From contig JBLHVH010000061.1 of NCBI GenBank assembly GCA_047628385.1, positions 1-15,941 of the forward strand: a DNA stretch of 15,941 nucleotides, read 5' to 3'. The DNA is from PZPK01 sp047628385 (lineage in GTDB: Bacteria; Pseudomonadota; Gammaproteobacteria; Pseudomonadales; Oleiphilaceae). Every line of letters begins with the position of its first letter. The stretch's first letter is position 1. Shown piece by piece: positions 1-7,170 of this stretch. A program made the position numbers and the translations under genes. Below the pieces are notes generated by a model. The model saw only the letters and a list, made by a program, of their open reading frames with translations. It made no database searches and was not told where the DNA came from.

Positions 1-64
1 ATACTATTTTATACATATATATACGTTTTTATGATTAAAAATATAACGTTAAAGGTAACTGACT

Positions 65-178
65 TTATTCTGGCTTCGCCAGCATTAACAACACGCAAAG
101 GTCTTTTAATAAACTAAATTCTACATCCATAAGGCGGCGAATAATAGACGCAGAATTATCTAAATCATCGCCATACAT
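65..178 (-). CDS. possible 37-residue ORF or gene remnant
   Basis: A minus-strand frame runs from an ATG at 178 to a TAA at 65-67. Its product starts MYGDDLDNSASIIRRL and ends in LLMLAKPE. The composition, with an acidic start followed by an amphipathic or hydrophobic tail, looks more protein-like than the AT-rich flanks. The frame is open only a few codons upstream of the ATG before a stop. I do not recognise the sequence and see no strong Shine-Dalgarno site. It could be the tail of a decayed gene or chance. The assignment is weak. Confidence 0.2.
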   Translation of the reverse strand: MYGDDLDNSASIIRRLMDVEFSLLKDLCVLLMLAKPE

Positions 179-235
179 AGGCTTATTGATTCGGACTATT
201 TATAATATTTTACATATTTAAATTCGACTAGGTGC

Positions 236-264
236 TTGTTTGAAGTCCTTAAACTTATTATATT
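236..264 (+). promoter_or_regulatory. possible sigma70-type promoter for the methyltransferase
   Basis: TTGTTT at 236-241 is followed after 17 bases by TATATT at 259-264. This would start transcription near 271, about 115 bases before the ATG at 385. The region is very AT-rich, so chance matches are likely. Confidence 0.28.
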
Positions 265-281
265 GCTATAAAATAGCTGCT

Positions 282-297
282 TAGAACAGCCGTTCTA
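282..297. repeat. small inverted repeat in the methyltransferase leader
   Basis: TAGAAC and GTTCTA form a perfect 6-bp inverted repeat around the loop AGCC. It would lie just downstream of the possible transcription start. It could be an operator or a small RNA hairpin. There is no T-tract, so it is not a terminator. Confidence 0.3.
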
Positions 298-384
298 TAA
301 TCGTCAATCAGAAGCGAATACACCTGAAGATTACTTTACGTCACGTAGTTTAAATATTAGTTACATCACTGAGGGAGGGTTTCT

Positions 385-1041
385 ATGATTAACATAAACA
401 AGCTTAATGATAACCTTCATAAAACCCTAGCAAAAGGTCGAGTCGCGCTAAGCCAACCTGCGGGCTGCCCAAAAATTAGCTTGTACCTTTTTGACCCTCA
501 CGTTTTAGAAGGTCCTTTAAGTCATGATGAAGCGCTAGCGGTGGTCGCAGAGCCTGCCTATTGGTCATTTTGTTGGGCGAGTGGGCAAGTATTAGCGCAC
601 TTTATTTTAACTCACCCTGAAACAGTTAAAAATAAAGTAGTGGTCGACGTTGGTAGTGGGTCAGGCGTTGTGGCGATTGCCGCCGCGATGGCTGGCGCTA
701 AAAGCGTTTACGCTTGCGATATTGATGACGATGCGCTCGATGCCACAAGAATGAATTCACAAGCGAATAAAGTAATTGTTCATACCATTAAGGATTTATC
801 TGACGTTGGCGAAACGATCGACTTAATTACTGCAGCTGACGTGCTTTATGACCGAGACAACTTCTCACTGCTTACGCAGTTCACCGAATTGGCACCGAAG
901 GTATTATTAGCTGATTCTCGAGTTAAAAAACTCCCCGTTGACGACTACACACTCCAAACAACCATCGAAGCACGTACCTGGCCTGATTTAAATGAATTTG
1001 AAGAGTTTAATCAGGTACGCATTTATGCTTTGTCGCATTAA
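385..1041 (+). CDS. class I SAM-dependent methyltransferase, METTL20/ETFB-lysine methyltransferase-like (COG3897)
   Basis: A 218-residue cytoplasmic protein with a Rossmann-type methyltransferase fold. The SAM-binding motif I is VVDVGSGSG at about residues 86-94, followed by the acidic strand-2 end ACDIDDDALDA at about 110-120. A PAYWSFCWASGQVLAHFI-type segment at 57-74 precedes it and resembles the W-P-G-Q region of METTL20 and bacterial relatives. ADVLYDRDN at 151-159 takes the place of the post-IV motif. This family is annotated either as nicotinamide N-methylase-like or as protein-lysine methyltransferase; animal METTL20 methylates the beta subunit of electron transfer flavoprotein. The substrate here is unknown. 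The ATG is chosen because GAGGGAGGG lies a few bases upstream. The last 35 bases overlap the convergent VanZ-like gene. Confidence 0.85.
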   Translation: MININKLNDNLHKTLAKGRVALSQPAGCPKISLYLFDPHVLEGPLSHDEALAVVAEPAYWSFCWASGQVLAHFILTHPETVKNKVVVDVGSGSGVVAIAAAMAGAKSVYACDIDDDALDATRMNSQANKVIVHTIKDLSDVGETIDLITAADVLYDRDNFSLLTQFTELAPKVLLADSRVKKLPVDDYTLQTTIEARTWPDLNEFEEFNQVRIYALSH

Positions 1042-1423
1042 AAAAGAAATGGTTTAAAGGGATCGCACACAGTTGAAAATACAACACCACGCCTAAGATA
1101 TCTGCACACCAATCCCATAATGAGAAATCACGATAAGGTAAGTAGGCTTGCACCGCTTCTATCAAGAAGCCAAGTACGATCAAACCCAAAATGAGATAGC
1201 GCTTTTTAAGGTAAGGGTGCGCTAAATGTGACAGAAAGGCCATGATCATAAAGCCCGTCGTATGCAAAAACTTATCGTTTAATGCTGGCTGTAGACCTGC
1301 TTCAGCAGGCGAAAACGCAATCACACACCCAGCAATCACCGCAGTATAAAATACAATTTTATTCAACAAAATATTTCGTATAAAAAAATTTATTGTAGAA
1401 TGTAATAAATATAACGCTTTCAA
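1007..1423 (-). CDS. VanZ-like family membrane protein
   Basis: A small integral membrane protein of up to 138 residues with four hydrophobic stretches, at about 22-38, 52-68, 76-94 and 108-122. It shows the VanZ-like signature: D50-K51-x-x-H54 at the start of the second segment, E89-x-x-Q92 ending the third, then YRDFSLWDWCADILG at about 97-111 with its conserved acidic residues. VanZ gives low-level teicoplanin resistance in enterococci, but most family members in Gram-negative bacteria have no known role, and resistance should not be assumed here. The frame opens with TTG at 1423 and has no clear Shine-Dalgarno site, so the start is uncertain. The 3' end overlaps the methyltransferase gene tail to tail. 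Confidence 0.75.
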   Translation of the reverse strand: MKALYLLHSTINFFIRNILLNKIVFYTAVIAGCVIAFSPAEAGLQPALNDKFLHTTGFMIMAFLSHLAHPYLKKRYLILGLIVLGFLIEAVQAYLPYRDFSLWDWCADILGVVLYFQLCAIPLNHFFFNATKHKCVPD

Positions 1424-1442
1424 AACCGTATAATCTCTGCTG

Positions 1443-1484
1443 TTGGCGACTCAATTAAATTGCGGCATTATATATGAATTTAAT
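1443..1484 (+). promoter_or_regulatory. likely cysZ promoter with flanking inverted repeat
   Basis: TTGGCG at 1443-1448, a 17-base spacer and CATTAT at 1466-1471 form a reasonable sigma70-type promoter about 75 bases upstream of cysZ. An 8-bp inverted repeat, ATTAAATT at 1454-1461 and AATTTAAT at 1477-1484, brackets the -10 element. It may be an operator, but AT-rich repeats of this kind arise easily by chance. No clear CysB site was identified. Confidence 0.35.
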
Positions 1485-1547
1485 CATCTTTGGGCTTGCT
1501 AACAAAATGGTAAGCACGCCTCATCAAAATTACATCAAGGTTTATTT

Positions 1548-2333
1548 ATGAATGGGAATTTATTTCGAGGTTTCAGTTACCTCATTTTAGGGTTCAAAAT
1601 TATCTGCCAGCCCAAATTTCGTCTATTTTTACTGGTTCCCTTTTGCGTCAATATCGCTTTATTTACGGTATTAATTATTTGGGCAAAGAGCCTATTCTCA
1701 GGCTGGATGGCGTCGTTATTAAGTTGGATGCCGGAGTGGCTTGGCTTTTTAGAGTGGTTATTTTGGGGTATCTATTTCATTGTTATATTAATGACTTTAT
1801 TTTATGGTTTTATCGCAGCGGCCAATCTAATTGGCGCGCCATTTTATGGCTACCTCGCAGAAATGACTGAAAAGCATCTTACGGGAAAAGACAATGAAAT
1901 CGAGTTTTCTTGGAAGGAACTTGCGATGCTCATCCCAAGCACCGTTAAACGTGAATTACAGAAAATTCTCTATTATTTACCTCGGGTATTAGGACTTTTT
2001 ATGCTGGGACTTATTCCGGGTTTAAATTTATTTGCGGCGCTTGGCCTCATTATATTTTCGGGCTGGATGATGGCCATTCAATATATTGACTACCCCGCCG
2101 ACAATCACAAAATGAGTTTCCCTGAAATGAGACAATATTTGTCTTCTCATCGGTTGACGGCACTCGGCTTTGGCGTGATTGTTTTTGGCGCGACACTGGT
2201 TCCCTTATTAAACTTTCTGGCCTTACCTGCTGCGGTGTGCGGTGCTGTGTCTTTTTGGGTTAATGAAAACTCTGATTTAGGGAATAGTAATATGACGATA
2301 GATAACAAGAATACGCTTAACAGACTACGATAA
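1548..2333 (+). CDS. cysZ: sulfate transporter CysZ
   Basis: A 261-residue inner-membrane protein of the CysZ/EI24 family, which brings sulfate into the cell for cysteine synthesis. The N-terminus (GFSYLILGFKIICQPKFRLF, about 9-28) and the long hydrophobic helices at about 28-47, 68-98, 140-178 and 205-235 fit the family. The strongest signature is MAIQYIDYPADNHKMSFPEM at about 175-194, nearly the same as the corresponding E. coli CysZ segment. The length is close to the usual 250 residues. The ATG at 1548 is supported by AAGG seven bases upstream. No cysteine-biosynthesis gene is beside it here; the next gene, ubiA, is convergent. The charged tail after about residue 240 is probably cytoplasmic. 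Confidence 0.9.
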   Translation: MNGNLFRGFSYLILGFKIICQPKFRLFLLVPFCVNIALFTVLIIWAKSLFSGWMASLLSWMPEWLGFLEWLFWGIYFIVILMTLFYGFIAAANLIGAPFYGYLAEMTEKHLTGKDNEIEFSWKELAMLIPSTVKRELQKILYYLPRVLGLFMLGLIPGLNLFAALGLIIFSGWMMAIQYIDYPADNHKMSFPEMRQYLSSHRLTALGFGVIVFGATLVPLLNFLALPAAVCGAVSFWVNENSDLGNSNMTIDNKNTLNRLR

Positions 2334-2367
2334 GACGATATGACTAAAGCGAGTATAACACGCATAA

Positions 2368-2393
2368 ATTTCGGTCTAAAAGCACACCGAAAT
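2368..2393. terminator. possible bidirectional hairpin between cysZ and ubiA
   Basis: ATTTCGGT at 2368-2375 and ACCGAAAT at 2386-2393 are a perfect 8-bp inverted repeat with a 10-base loop. It lies in the gap between two convergent genes, where a shared terminator is expected. Neither side has a real T-tract, so strength as a rho-independent terminator is doubtful. Confidence 0.35.
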
Positions 2394-2493
2394 GACAGAT
2401 ATAGGCGTAAATAAGCGTGTGCAGCAATCTCACTTAATCGCCTCATGTCTTTAAGCTAAAGAGCCCTAAGGTGACCATTCAGTTTACTGATCG

Positions 2494-3363
2494 TTATTTC
2501 ACGGCGTAGTCTAAAGCAAGCCCAAGAAAAACAGCTAAGCCGACCCAGTTGTTATTTAAAAATGCTTTAAAGCACTCTTCACGATAACGCAGTCGAATGA
2601 GGTGCTGTTGGTAAATAAACAGAATAGATGCGCTGACAACCCCAAGGAAATAAAACTGACCCAGTTTTAACTGATCGCCAATCATACACAATGTCAGTAT
2701 GACCAAGGTCTGTAAGAAGGCGATAATGGCACGATCAGCTTGCCCGAATAATATAGCGGTAGATTTTACACCAATTTTCAAATCATCTTCACGATCAACC
2801 ATCGCGTACATCGTGTCATAAGCAACGGTCCATAATACTGTTGCGGTATATATTAACCATATAACCGTCGGTAGTTCATTTATTTGCGCAGCATAAGCCA
2901 TCGGCACGGCCCAAGCAAAAGCAGCCCCCAAAACAACTTGAGGCAAGTAGGTATAACGTTTCATGAAAGGGTAAGCCGTCGCGAGTGCAACCGCACCAAA
3001 TGACAGGTAAACGGTTAGTTGATTTGTTTGTAGCACTAGCAAAAAAGCAACCAGGCACAGTGAAGCAAAAAATATAAGCGCATTTTTAGCGCTTATGTCA
3101 CCGGTGACTAAAGGACGGTCTTTGGTGCGTTCAACGTCACCGTCAATATCTCTATCCGCAAAGTCGTTAATCACACAGCCGGCGGATCGCATCAACACCA
3201 CTCCGGCAACAAAAATAACGAGCACATCAAATGAAGGTATACCTTCTGCCGCGAACCACAAAGCCCAAAGTGTTGGCCATAACACTAAAAGAATACCAAT
3301 GGGTTTATCAATTCGGGCGAGTTTTAAATATTTTTTTATCGTCGGAGTCAAAATCTTATTCAC
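2494..3363 (-). CDS. ubiA: 4-hydroxybenzoate polyprenyltransferase UbiA
   Basis: A 289-residue inner-membrane prenyltransferase that attaches the polyprenyl tail to 4-hydroxybenzoate, the second step of ubiquinone synthesis. Both Mg-diphosphate-binding aspartate motifs are present: NDFADRDID at about residues 66-74 and YDTMYAMVDREDD at about 182-194. Other E. coli-like blocks are DKPIGILLVLWPTLWALW near 19-36, YPFMKRYTYLPQVVLGAAFA near 131-150 and FKAFLNNNWVGL near the end. About eight to nine membrane helices are expected. The start is GTG at 3363, with a purine-rich AGAGAG seven bases upstream. It follows ubiC on the same strand after a 66-base gap and is probably co-transcribed with it. 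The gene looks intact and of normal length. Confidence 0.96.
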   Translation of the reverse strand: MNKILTPTIKKYLKLARIDKPIGILLVLWPTLWALWFAAEGIPSFDVLVIFVAGVVLMRSAGCVINDFADRDIDGDVERTKDRPLVTGDISAKNALIFFASLCLVAFLLVLQTNQLTVYLSFGAVALATAYPFMKRYTYLPQVVLGAAFAWAVPMAYAAQINELPTVIWLIYTATVLWTVAYDTMYAMVDREDDLKIGVKSTAILFGQADRAIIAFLQTLVILTLCMIGDQLKLGQFYFLGVVSASILFIYQQHLIRLRYREECFKAFLNNNWVGLAVFLGLALDYAVK

Positions 3364-3429
3364 ACGCGTTCTCTCTTTCCTTGCTTACTTAAATGTTGAC
3401 ATGAACCATAACAAAATTATTAGCAGCTA

Positions 3430-3966
3430 TTAATTTATTTTACTCTTCGCTCTTGTTTCAAATACACAAGGCATGAATAATTCACTTACCAGTAGTGGCT
3501 TGTCATGTAATAAAAATACCGAGCGTCGGCCATAAACACCCTTTAGGTGTTTAGAAATCGGCATTGAAACCTCAATGGGCTGTCGATGCATTGTTCTGGC
3601 TTTAAACAAAAAAGCACCGAGAGGGCGGTTACCCATAAATTGTAGCTGCTTTTCAGCACCTGATAAGGTTGAATGAGGAATCACACTTCTCGCTGTCACC
3701 CACACAACACCAAAGCAGAGTAATTCAACTTCACGAATCAGTGCTTTTTGTCGAACCGGCACCTTGAGTACTTTCATTTCATCTCGTGAAGGATAGCCCC
3801 AACCTTGAAAGGTGACCCGTACGGCAAAATCGCCATGAGACACCTTTACTAATCGCTTGGTGAGCGAACCGGCATCTAAAACCCACGCCCGTCTATTTCG
3901 GGGTAACGCGCTTTCAGGTACACGTCGAAAACACCGCCAGACCATAGCTCCTTGCTTTGACCACAC
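3430..3966 (-). CDS. ubiC: chorismate lyase (chorismate pyruvate-lyase) UbiC
   Basis: A 178-residue soluble enzyme that splits chorismate into 4-hydroxybenzoate and pyruvate, supplying the substrate of UbiA. Counterparts of the E. coli active-site residues are visible: Arg78 in IREVELL (E. coli R76), Leu116 in NRPLGAFLF (L114) and Glu162 in LLVSELFMP (E155). LDAGSLTKRL (30-39), WVTARSVIPHSTLSG (89-103) and YGRRSVFLL (145-153) also match the family. The start is probably GTG at 3966, with AAAAGGGA ten bases upstream. An ATG at 3945 has AAGGAG only two bases before it, which is too close. A 39-codon ORF ends four bases upstream, so translation may be coupled. Its length is close to the E. coli enzyme (165 residues). 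Confidence 0.94.
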   Translation of the reverse strand: MWSKQGAMVWRCFRRVPESALPRNRRAWVLDAGSLTKRLVKVSHGDFAVRVTFQGWGYPSRDEMKVLKVPVRQKALIREVELLCFGVVWVTARSVIPHSTLSGAEKQLQFMGNRPLGAFLFKARTMHRQPIEVSMPISKHLKGVYGRRSVFLLHDKPLLVSELFMPCVFETRAKSKIN

Positions 3967-3969
3967 GAC

Positions 3970-4089
3970 TTATAAATCCCTTTTAGGATTTACAGTCATA
4001 TTATTAACCGTACTCGTAGCCATTGTAATGCCGACGCTTCTGGCAACGAGTTTTTCCTGTATTGCTTGGTAAATATCTGTTTGTGTCAT
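3970..4089 (-). CDS. hypothetical 39-residue protein upstream of ubiC
   Basis: A short frame runs from an ATG at 4089 to a TAA at 3972-3970, ending only three bases before the ubiC start. The product begins MTQTDIYQAIQEKLV and ends NNMTVNPKRDL. It is polar and mostly charged at both ends, with no membrane segment. AGG lies seven bases before the ATG, and a good promoter at 4130-4157 points at it, so it would be the first ORF of the ubiC-ubiA transcript. I recognise no family. It could be a real small protein, a leader peptide coupling translation into ubiC, or an untranslated leader that is open by chance. The opposite strand is also open and reads as a hydrophobic peptide; I regard that as a shadow. 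Confidence 0.42.
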   Translation of the reverse strand: MTQTDIYQAIQEKLVARSVGITMATSTVNNMTVNPKRDL

Positions 4090-4129
4090 GCATTGACCTA
4101 AGTAAAAAGGGAAGATGAATTAGTAGCTA

Positions 4130-4157
4130 ATTATATCCTCAAGTATAATCCGGGCAA
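4130..4157 (-). promoter_or_regulatory. sigma70-type promoter for the small ORF-ubiC-ubiA unit
   Basis: Reading the minus strand, TTGCCC (4157-4152) is followed after 16 bases by a perfect TATAAT (4135-4130). Transcription would start near 4123, giving a leader of about 34 bases before the 39-residue ORF. This is the best promoter match in the window. Confidence 0.6.
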
Positions 4158-4221
4158 GCGCTATCTACTTATTAACAGTAGAATGGTAAATATTAATCGG
4201 TATTTTTCTTTGTACTGACAG

Positions 4222-4249
4222 TTACGATCTTGCAAGTTTCGACTATACT
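4222..4249 (+). promoter_or_regulatory. possible promoter for TonB-dependent receptor 1
   Basis: TTACGA at 4222-4227, a 16-base spacer and TATACT at 4244-4249 would start transcription near 4256. This is downstream of an in-frame ATG at 4230 and upstream of the ATG at 4302, so it supports the later start. No Fur-box-like repeat was seen here. Confidence 0.35.
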
Positions 4250-4301
4250 TATAGCCATGCATATCCTTCAATACTCCCTACATGATAAAAAAGAGACTGT
4301 A

Positions 4302-6353
4302 ATGCGCCATGGGCTCCCCCTCCTAATTAATGCGATTAAAAAATCATTAGTGTTAACCCTTATAACCAGCACACACTTTACTATTGCAGCCGAACAGAAA
4401 CTTGAAAGTAAACCCCTCACGGCACTGGAAGACGAAATTCAATGGCTCCAAGAAGAAACCTATGTATCCACGGCAACCAAGACGCTTGAAAGTATTTCTA
4501 AAAGTGGTGCAACGGTATACGTTATTACCGCAGAAGACTTAAAGAAAATGGGTGCCCGCAATTTAATGGATGCCTTAAAACACGTACCTGGTTTAGGCAT
4601 TAATACCATTAATATTGGTATCCCCACTGTCGAAGTGAGAGGGGTTAAAACTGAATACAGTGAAAAAGTACTTTTTCTCGTAAATGGGCACTCTATAAAT
4701 AATAATCTTGTTAACGGTGGTGCGACCTGGTCACACAACAATTTTATTGTTGATGATATTAAACAAGTCGAAATCGTTACAGGGCCAGGTTCAGCACTCT
4801 ATGGCGCAAATGCATTTGTAGCGGTCATTAATATCATCACAAAAAAAATGGCGGATATTGATGGTACAAAACTAACCTTTGCAGCAGGCGACAATGATGC
4901 AAAAAAAGTAAACCTTCAAACAGGACAAACAATCGGTGATTTAAAATTTGCGACGAACCTTAATTTTTTCGATACCAATGGTTTTCGTGAAGAAGTAGAG
5001 TCCGCATCTGGTCACACCGACGACTGGAATAAACGCTATGATGTCGGTTTTAACCTAAGTTATTCTAACTACTCATTGCAAGGAAAGTACCACAAACGCA
5101 CAGCAGGCTCATATGCTGGATTTTTTAATGCATTAAATGACGAGTCAAAACAAGATTATACCGAGTACTTTTTTGAATTAGGCTATGACAGAACACTGTC
5201 TAACGCCCTTCAATTATCGAGTAATTTATACTACGACTATTTCAACGCGGATAATTTTTGGGAGTTACTCCCTGAAGATGCTTTGCCAAACTTTCCAGAT
5301 GGTTTATTGGCTAGATCCCCTATTGAGCATGAACGAATTGGCGCGGAGCTTCAGTTAGAATATACATACCGTCAACACAAAGTTCTCTTAGGTATAATGT
5401 CGGAGCATCAAAGCCAGTTTGGTCTTGGATTTGATGCAAATTTTAATCCGACAACATTTGACCCAAATACAAGCACTGAATTGTTAGGGGGCTATCAAGA
5501 TATTAGTGATCGCTGGCCATGGAATGGCTCTCAAAATAGAGATATAAATGCTGTCTTTATTCAAGATATTTGGGATATGAAAAAAAACATTAGACTAATT
5601 GTTGGCGCTAGGTACGATCACTACAGCGATTTCGGTGGCTCATTTAATCCCCGAACAAGTTTCAGCTGGGAGTTTGAGAAAAATTTTAACTTCGTTGCAA
5701 CCTATGGCTCGGCTTTTAGAGCACCTAATTTTGGAGAGCTATACAATATTAACAATCCCTCCGCCAAAGGAGACCCCGACTTAAGCCCCGAAGAAATCGA
5801 AACCTTTGAATTAGGCATTAATGGCAAACTAAATAAACGCACAAGCTTCCGTATTACCGGTTTTAGAAATAATATTACAGACCTAATCAATAATGTGTCA
5901 GCTGTATCGACCAATGTGGGTGAATTAGAAGTAAAGGGGATTGAGATGGAAATGAGTTCACGACTCTCTGATGGCTCTAGCTTTGCGATAAACTATACCT
6001 ATCAGTATGCCATTAATAAATTAACCGAACAGCGAATCGCCGATGTGCCAATGCATAAAGCCAATGCATCGTTTAATTATCGACACTCTCAATACATCAA
6101 TAGTTATATCGGCCTTTTACATCGAGGCAAAGTAAAACGAGAAATGGCCGATACTAGATCGGATCTCTCCGACCATATCACCGTTGATTTAGCCCTGAAT
6201 TGGCAAAATTATATTAAAAACTTAGAAGTGAAGGCATCTGTCTTCAATGTTTTTGATGAAGAACTTGTTGACGCCGCGCCGGTTGGCACGATTGTCTCTG
6301 ACTTTCCTCTACCCGGTCGAAACCTGATGATAGAGGTCAGTTATAAACTATAA
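4302..6353 (+). CDS. TonB-dependent outer-membrane receptor 1
   Basis: A 683-residue outer-membrane active transporter, with an N-terminal plug followed by a 22-strand barrel. Residues 1-30 form a signal peptide (hydrophobic core at about 15-29, likely cleavage near AA-EQ). ETYVSTA at about 52-58 is a likely TonB box. The plug follows, with VITAEDLKKMGARNLMDAL near 74-92, VRGV near 112 and the hallmark GPGSALYGANAFVAVINIIT near 161-180. The barrel ends in the aromatic-containing tail MIEVSYKL. The frame is open from an ATG at 4230, but the start at 4302 is preferred because it aligns with its paralogue (MRH against MRR), has AAGAGA just upstream and begins a proper signal peptide. It is a clear paralogue of the receptor at 9052. 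The ligand is unknown: the adjacent racemase and DUF917 genes suggest a small organic compound rather than iron, but this is inference. Confidence 0.9.
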   Translation: MRHGLPLLINAIKKSLVLTLITSTHFTIAAEQKLESKPLTALEDEIQWLQEETYVSTATKTLESISKSGATVYVITAEDLKKMGARNLMDALKHVPGLGINTINIGIPTVEVRGVKTEYSEKVLFLVNGHSINNNLVNGGATWSHNNFIVDDIKQVEIVTGPGSALYGANAFVAVINIITKKMADIDGTKLTFAAGDNDAKKVNLQTGQTIGDLKFATNLNFFDTNGFREEVESASGHTDDWNKRYDVGFNLSYSNYSLQGKYHKRTAGSYAGFFNALNDESKQDYTEYFFELGYDRTLSNALQLSSNLYYDYFNADNFWELLPEDALPNFPDGLLARSPIEHERIGAELQLEYTYRQHKVLLGIMSEHQSQFGLGFDANFNPTTFDPNTSTELLGGYQDISDRWPWNGSQNRDINAVFIQDIWDMKKNIRLIVGARYDHYSDFGGSFNPRTSFSWEFEKNFNFVATYGSAFRAPNFGELYNINNPSAKGDPDLSPEEIETFELGINGKLNKRTSFRITGFRNNITDLINNVSAVSTNVGELEVKGIEMEMSSRLSDGSSFAINYTYQYAINKLTEQRIADVPMHKANASFNYRHSQYINSYIGLLHRGKVKREMADTRSDLSDHITVDLALNWQNYIKNLEVKASVFNVFDEELVDAAPVGTIVSDFPLPGRNLMIEVSYKL

Positions 6354-6367
6354 GAGCCCTTTGCACG

Positions 6368-6388
6368 ATGCTGACTAACACTCAGCAT
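6368..6388. terminator. possible bidirectional hairpin between receptor 1 and the racemase
   Basis: ATGCTGA at 6368-6374 and TCAGCAT at 6382-6388 form a perfect 7-bp stem with a 7-base loop in the 58-base gap between convergent genes. There is no clean T-tract on either side, so this is a position-based call. Confidence 0.4.
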
Positions 6389-6411
6389 TCGCTAGGTACT
6401 ATTCATTGATC

Positions 6412-7170
6412 CTAAGCTAAACACTGGTTAGGATCGGTGACATACTTAGCTTCAGACTTATAATATGTTAAGCGGCTTTGAGAAAGACCACACCGTATCA
6501 ATGATTGGAGTGAGCAAACCGCTGCAAAGGTTGGGTCAACTACTGGCGCAGGTAAATCCATTTTCTTCAATCCCTCAGAAACCGCCTCAACGACATCTAG
6601 CATTCCGGTACAGCCTAAAACAATCGCTTGAGCACCATCTTCTTCAATGGCTTTTTTACTTTCTTCTAATAAATTTGCAATCAGCTTTTTCTTATCGGGC
6701 AAGTCTTGAACGGGCATATTTACATTTCTGATTGAAGCAAGATTATCCGTAATACCTAAATCCCTAGCCTCAGAATCCAACATAGAATCTACACTAGGCA
6801 TCACTGTAACAATTGAAAACTTCTGGGCGATAGAAATCGCCTGTAATACCGCGCCATCAAAACCACCTACAACGGGTATATCCACCAACTCTCTCACAAT
6901 AGAAACACCCGGAGAGCCAAAACAGTCAACAAAAATGCCATCAAACCCATCTTTCTCTGCTTTTTGCGACAAACGAATAATTTCTTCTGTGTTCAAATAT
7001 TCCGCATACCTGCTTTCAATAAAACACGTGCCTTTTTCTACATTAACATATTCAGCATCAAAGTCCGGCGCAAGTACCTGCCCTACCTCCTGCTTGACCG
7101 CCGCCATATATTGCGTTGCAACAATAGGAATGATGACCAATATTTTTTTATTTACGTTAGTTGATGTCAT
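6412..7170 (-). CDS. Asp/Glu/hydantoin racemase family protein
   Basis: A 252-residue cytoplasmic protein of the cofactor-independent Asp/Glu/hydantoin racemase family. The two catalytic cysteines expected of this fold are in place: C83 in IFVDCFGSPGV and C187 in AIVLGCTGMLD. The N-terminus KKILVIIPIVATQYM and the core VVGGFDGAVLQAISIAQ (about 100-116) are typical of the hydantoin-racemase branch (COG4126), and the C-terminal DPTFAAVCSLQSLIR also fits. Family members racemise 5-substituted hydantoins, aspartate, glutamate or allantoin, or decarboxylate arylmalonates; two cysteines point to a racemase. The frame is open up to 7260, but the ATG at 7170 is chosen because the added N-terminus does not fit the family and GAGA-rich sequence precedes it. 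It is divergent from the DUF917 gene, with a 150-base shared control region. The true substrate is unproven. Confidence 0.85.
   Translation of the reverse strand: MTSTNVNKKILVIIPIVATQYMAAVKQEVGQVLAPDFDAEYVNVEKGTCFIESRYAEYLNTEEIIRLSQKAEKDGFDGIFVDCFGSPGVSIVRELVDIPVVGGFDGAVLQAISIAQKFSIVTVMPSVDSMLDSEARDLGITDNLASIRNVNMPVQDLPDKKKLIANLLEESKKAIEEDGAQAIVLGCTGMLDVVEAVSEGLKKMDLPAPVVDPTFAAVCSLQSLIRCGLSQSRLTYYKSEAKYVTDPNQCLA

Larger units (their letters stand above)
1..384. other. AT-rich intergenic leader, no convincing gene
   Basis: This stretch has no long reading frame on either strand. It starts with runs of alternating A and T. It holds one short minus-strand frame at 65-178, a possible promoter at 236-264 and a small inverted repeat at 282-297, each listed separately. 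The last part is the 5' leader of the methyltransferase gene at 385. Nothing else recognisable was found. Confidence 0.5.

Noticed and set aside
1007..1423. Calling the VanZ-like gene a glycopeptide-resistance gene.
   Set aside because: Only the family signature is present, with no van gene context, and Gram-negative bacteria have many unrelated VanZ-like proteins.
2147..2446. Open minus-strand frame of 99 codons antisense to the end of cysZ.
   Set aside because: It lies mostly over the well-supported cysZ gene, its composition is that of an antisense shadow, and it has no recognisable family.
4230..4301. Upstream in-frame ATG of receptor 1 at 4230, giving 24 extra residues.
   Set aside because: The extension would sit in front of a good signal peptide, overlaps the likely promoter, and has no counterpart in the paralogue, whose start aligns with 4302.
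4090..4301. Fur box upstream of TonB-dependent receptor 1.
   Set aside because: No GATAAT-type repeat resembling a Fur box was found; short AT-rich matches are not enough.
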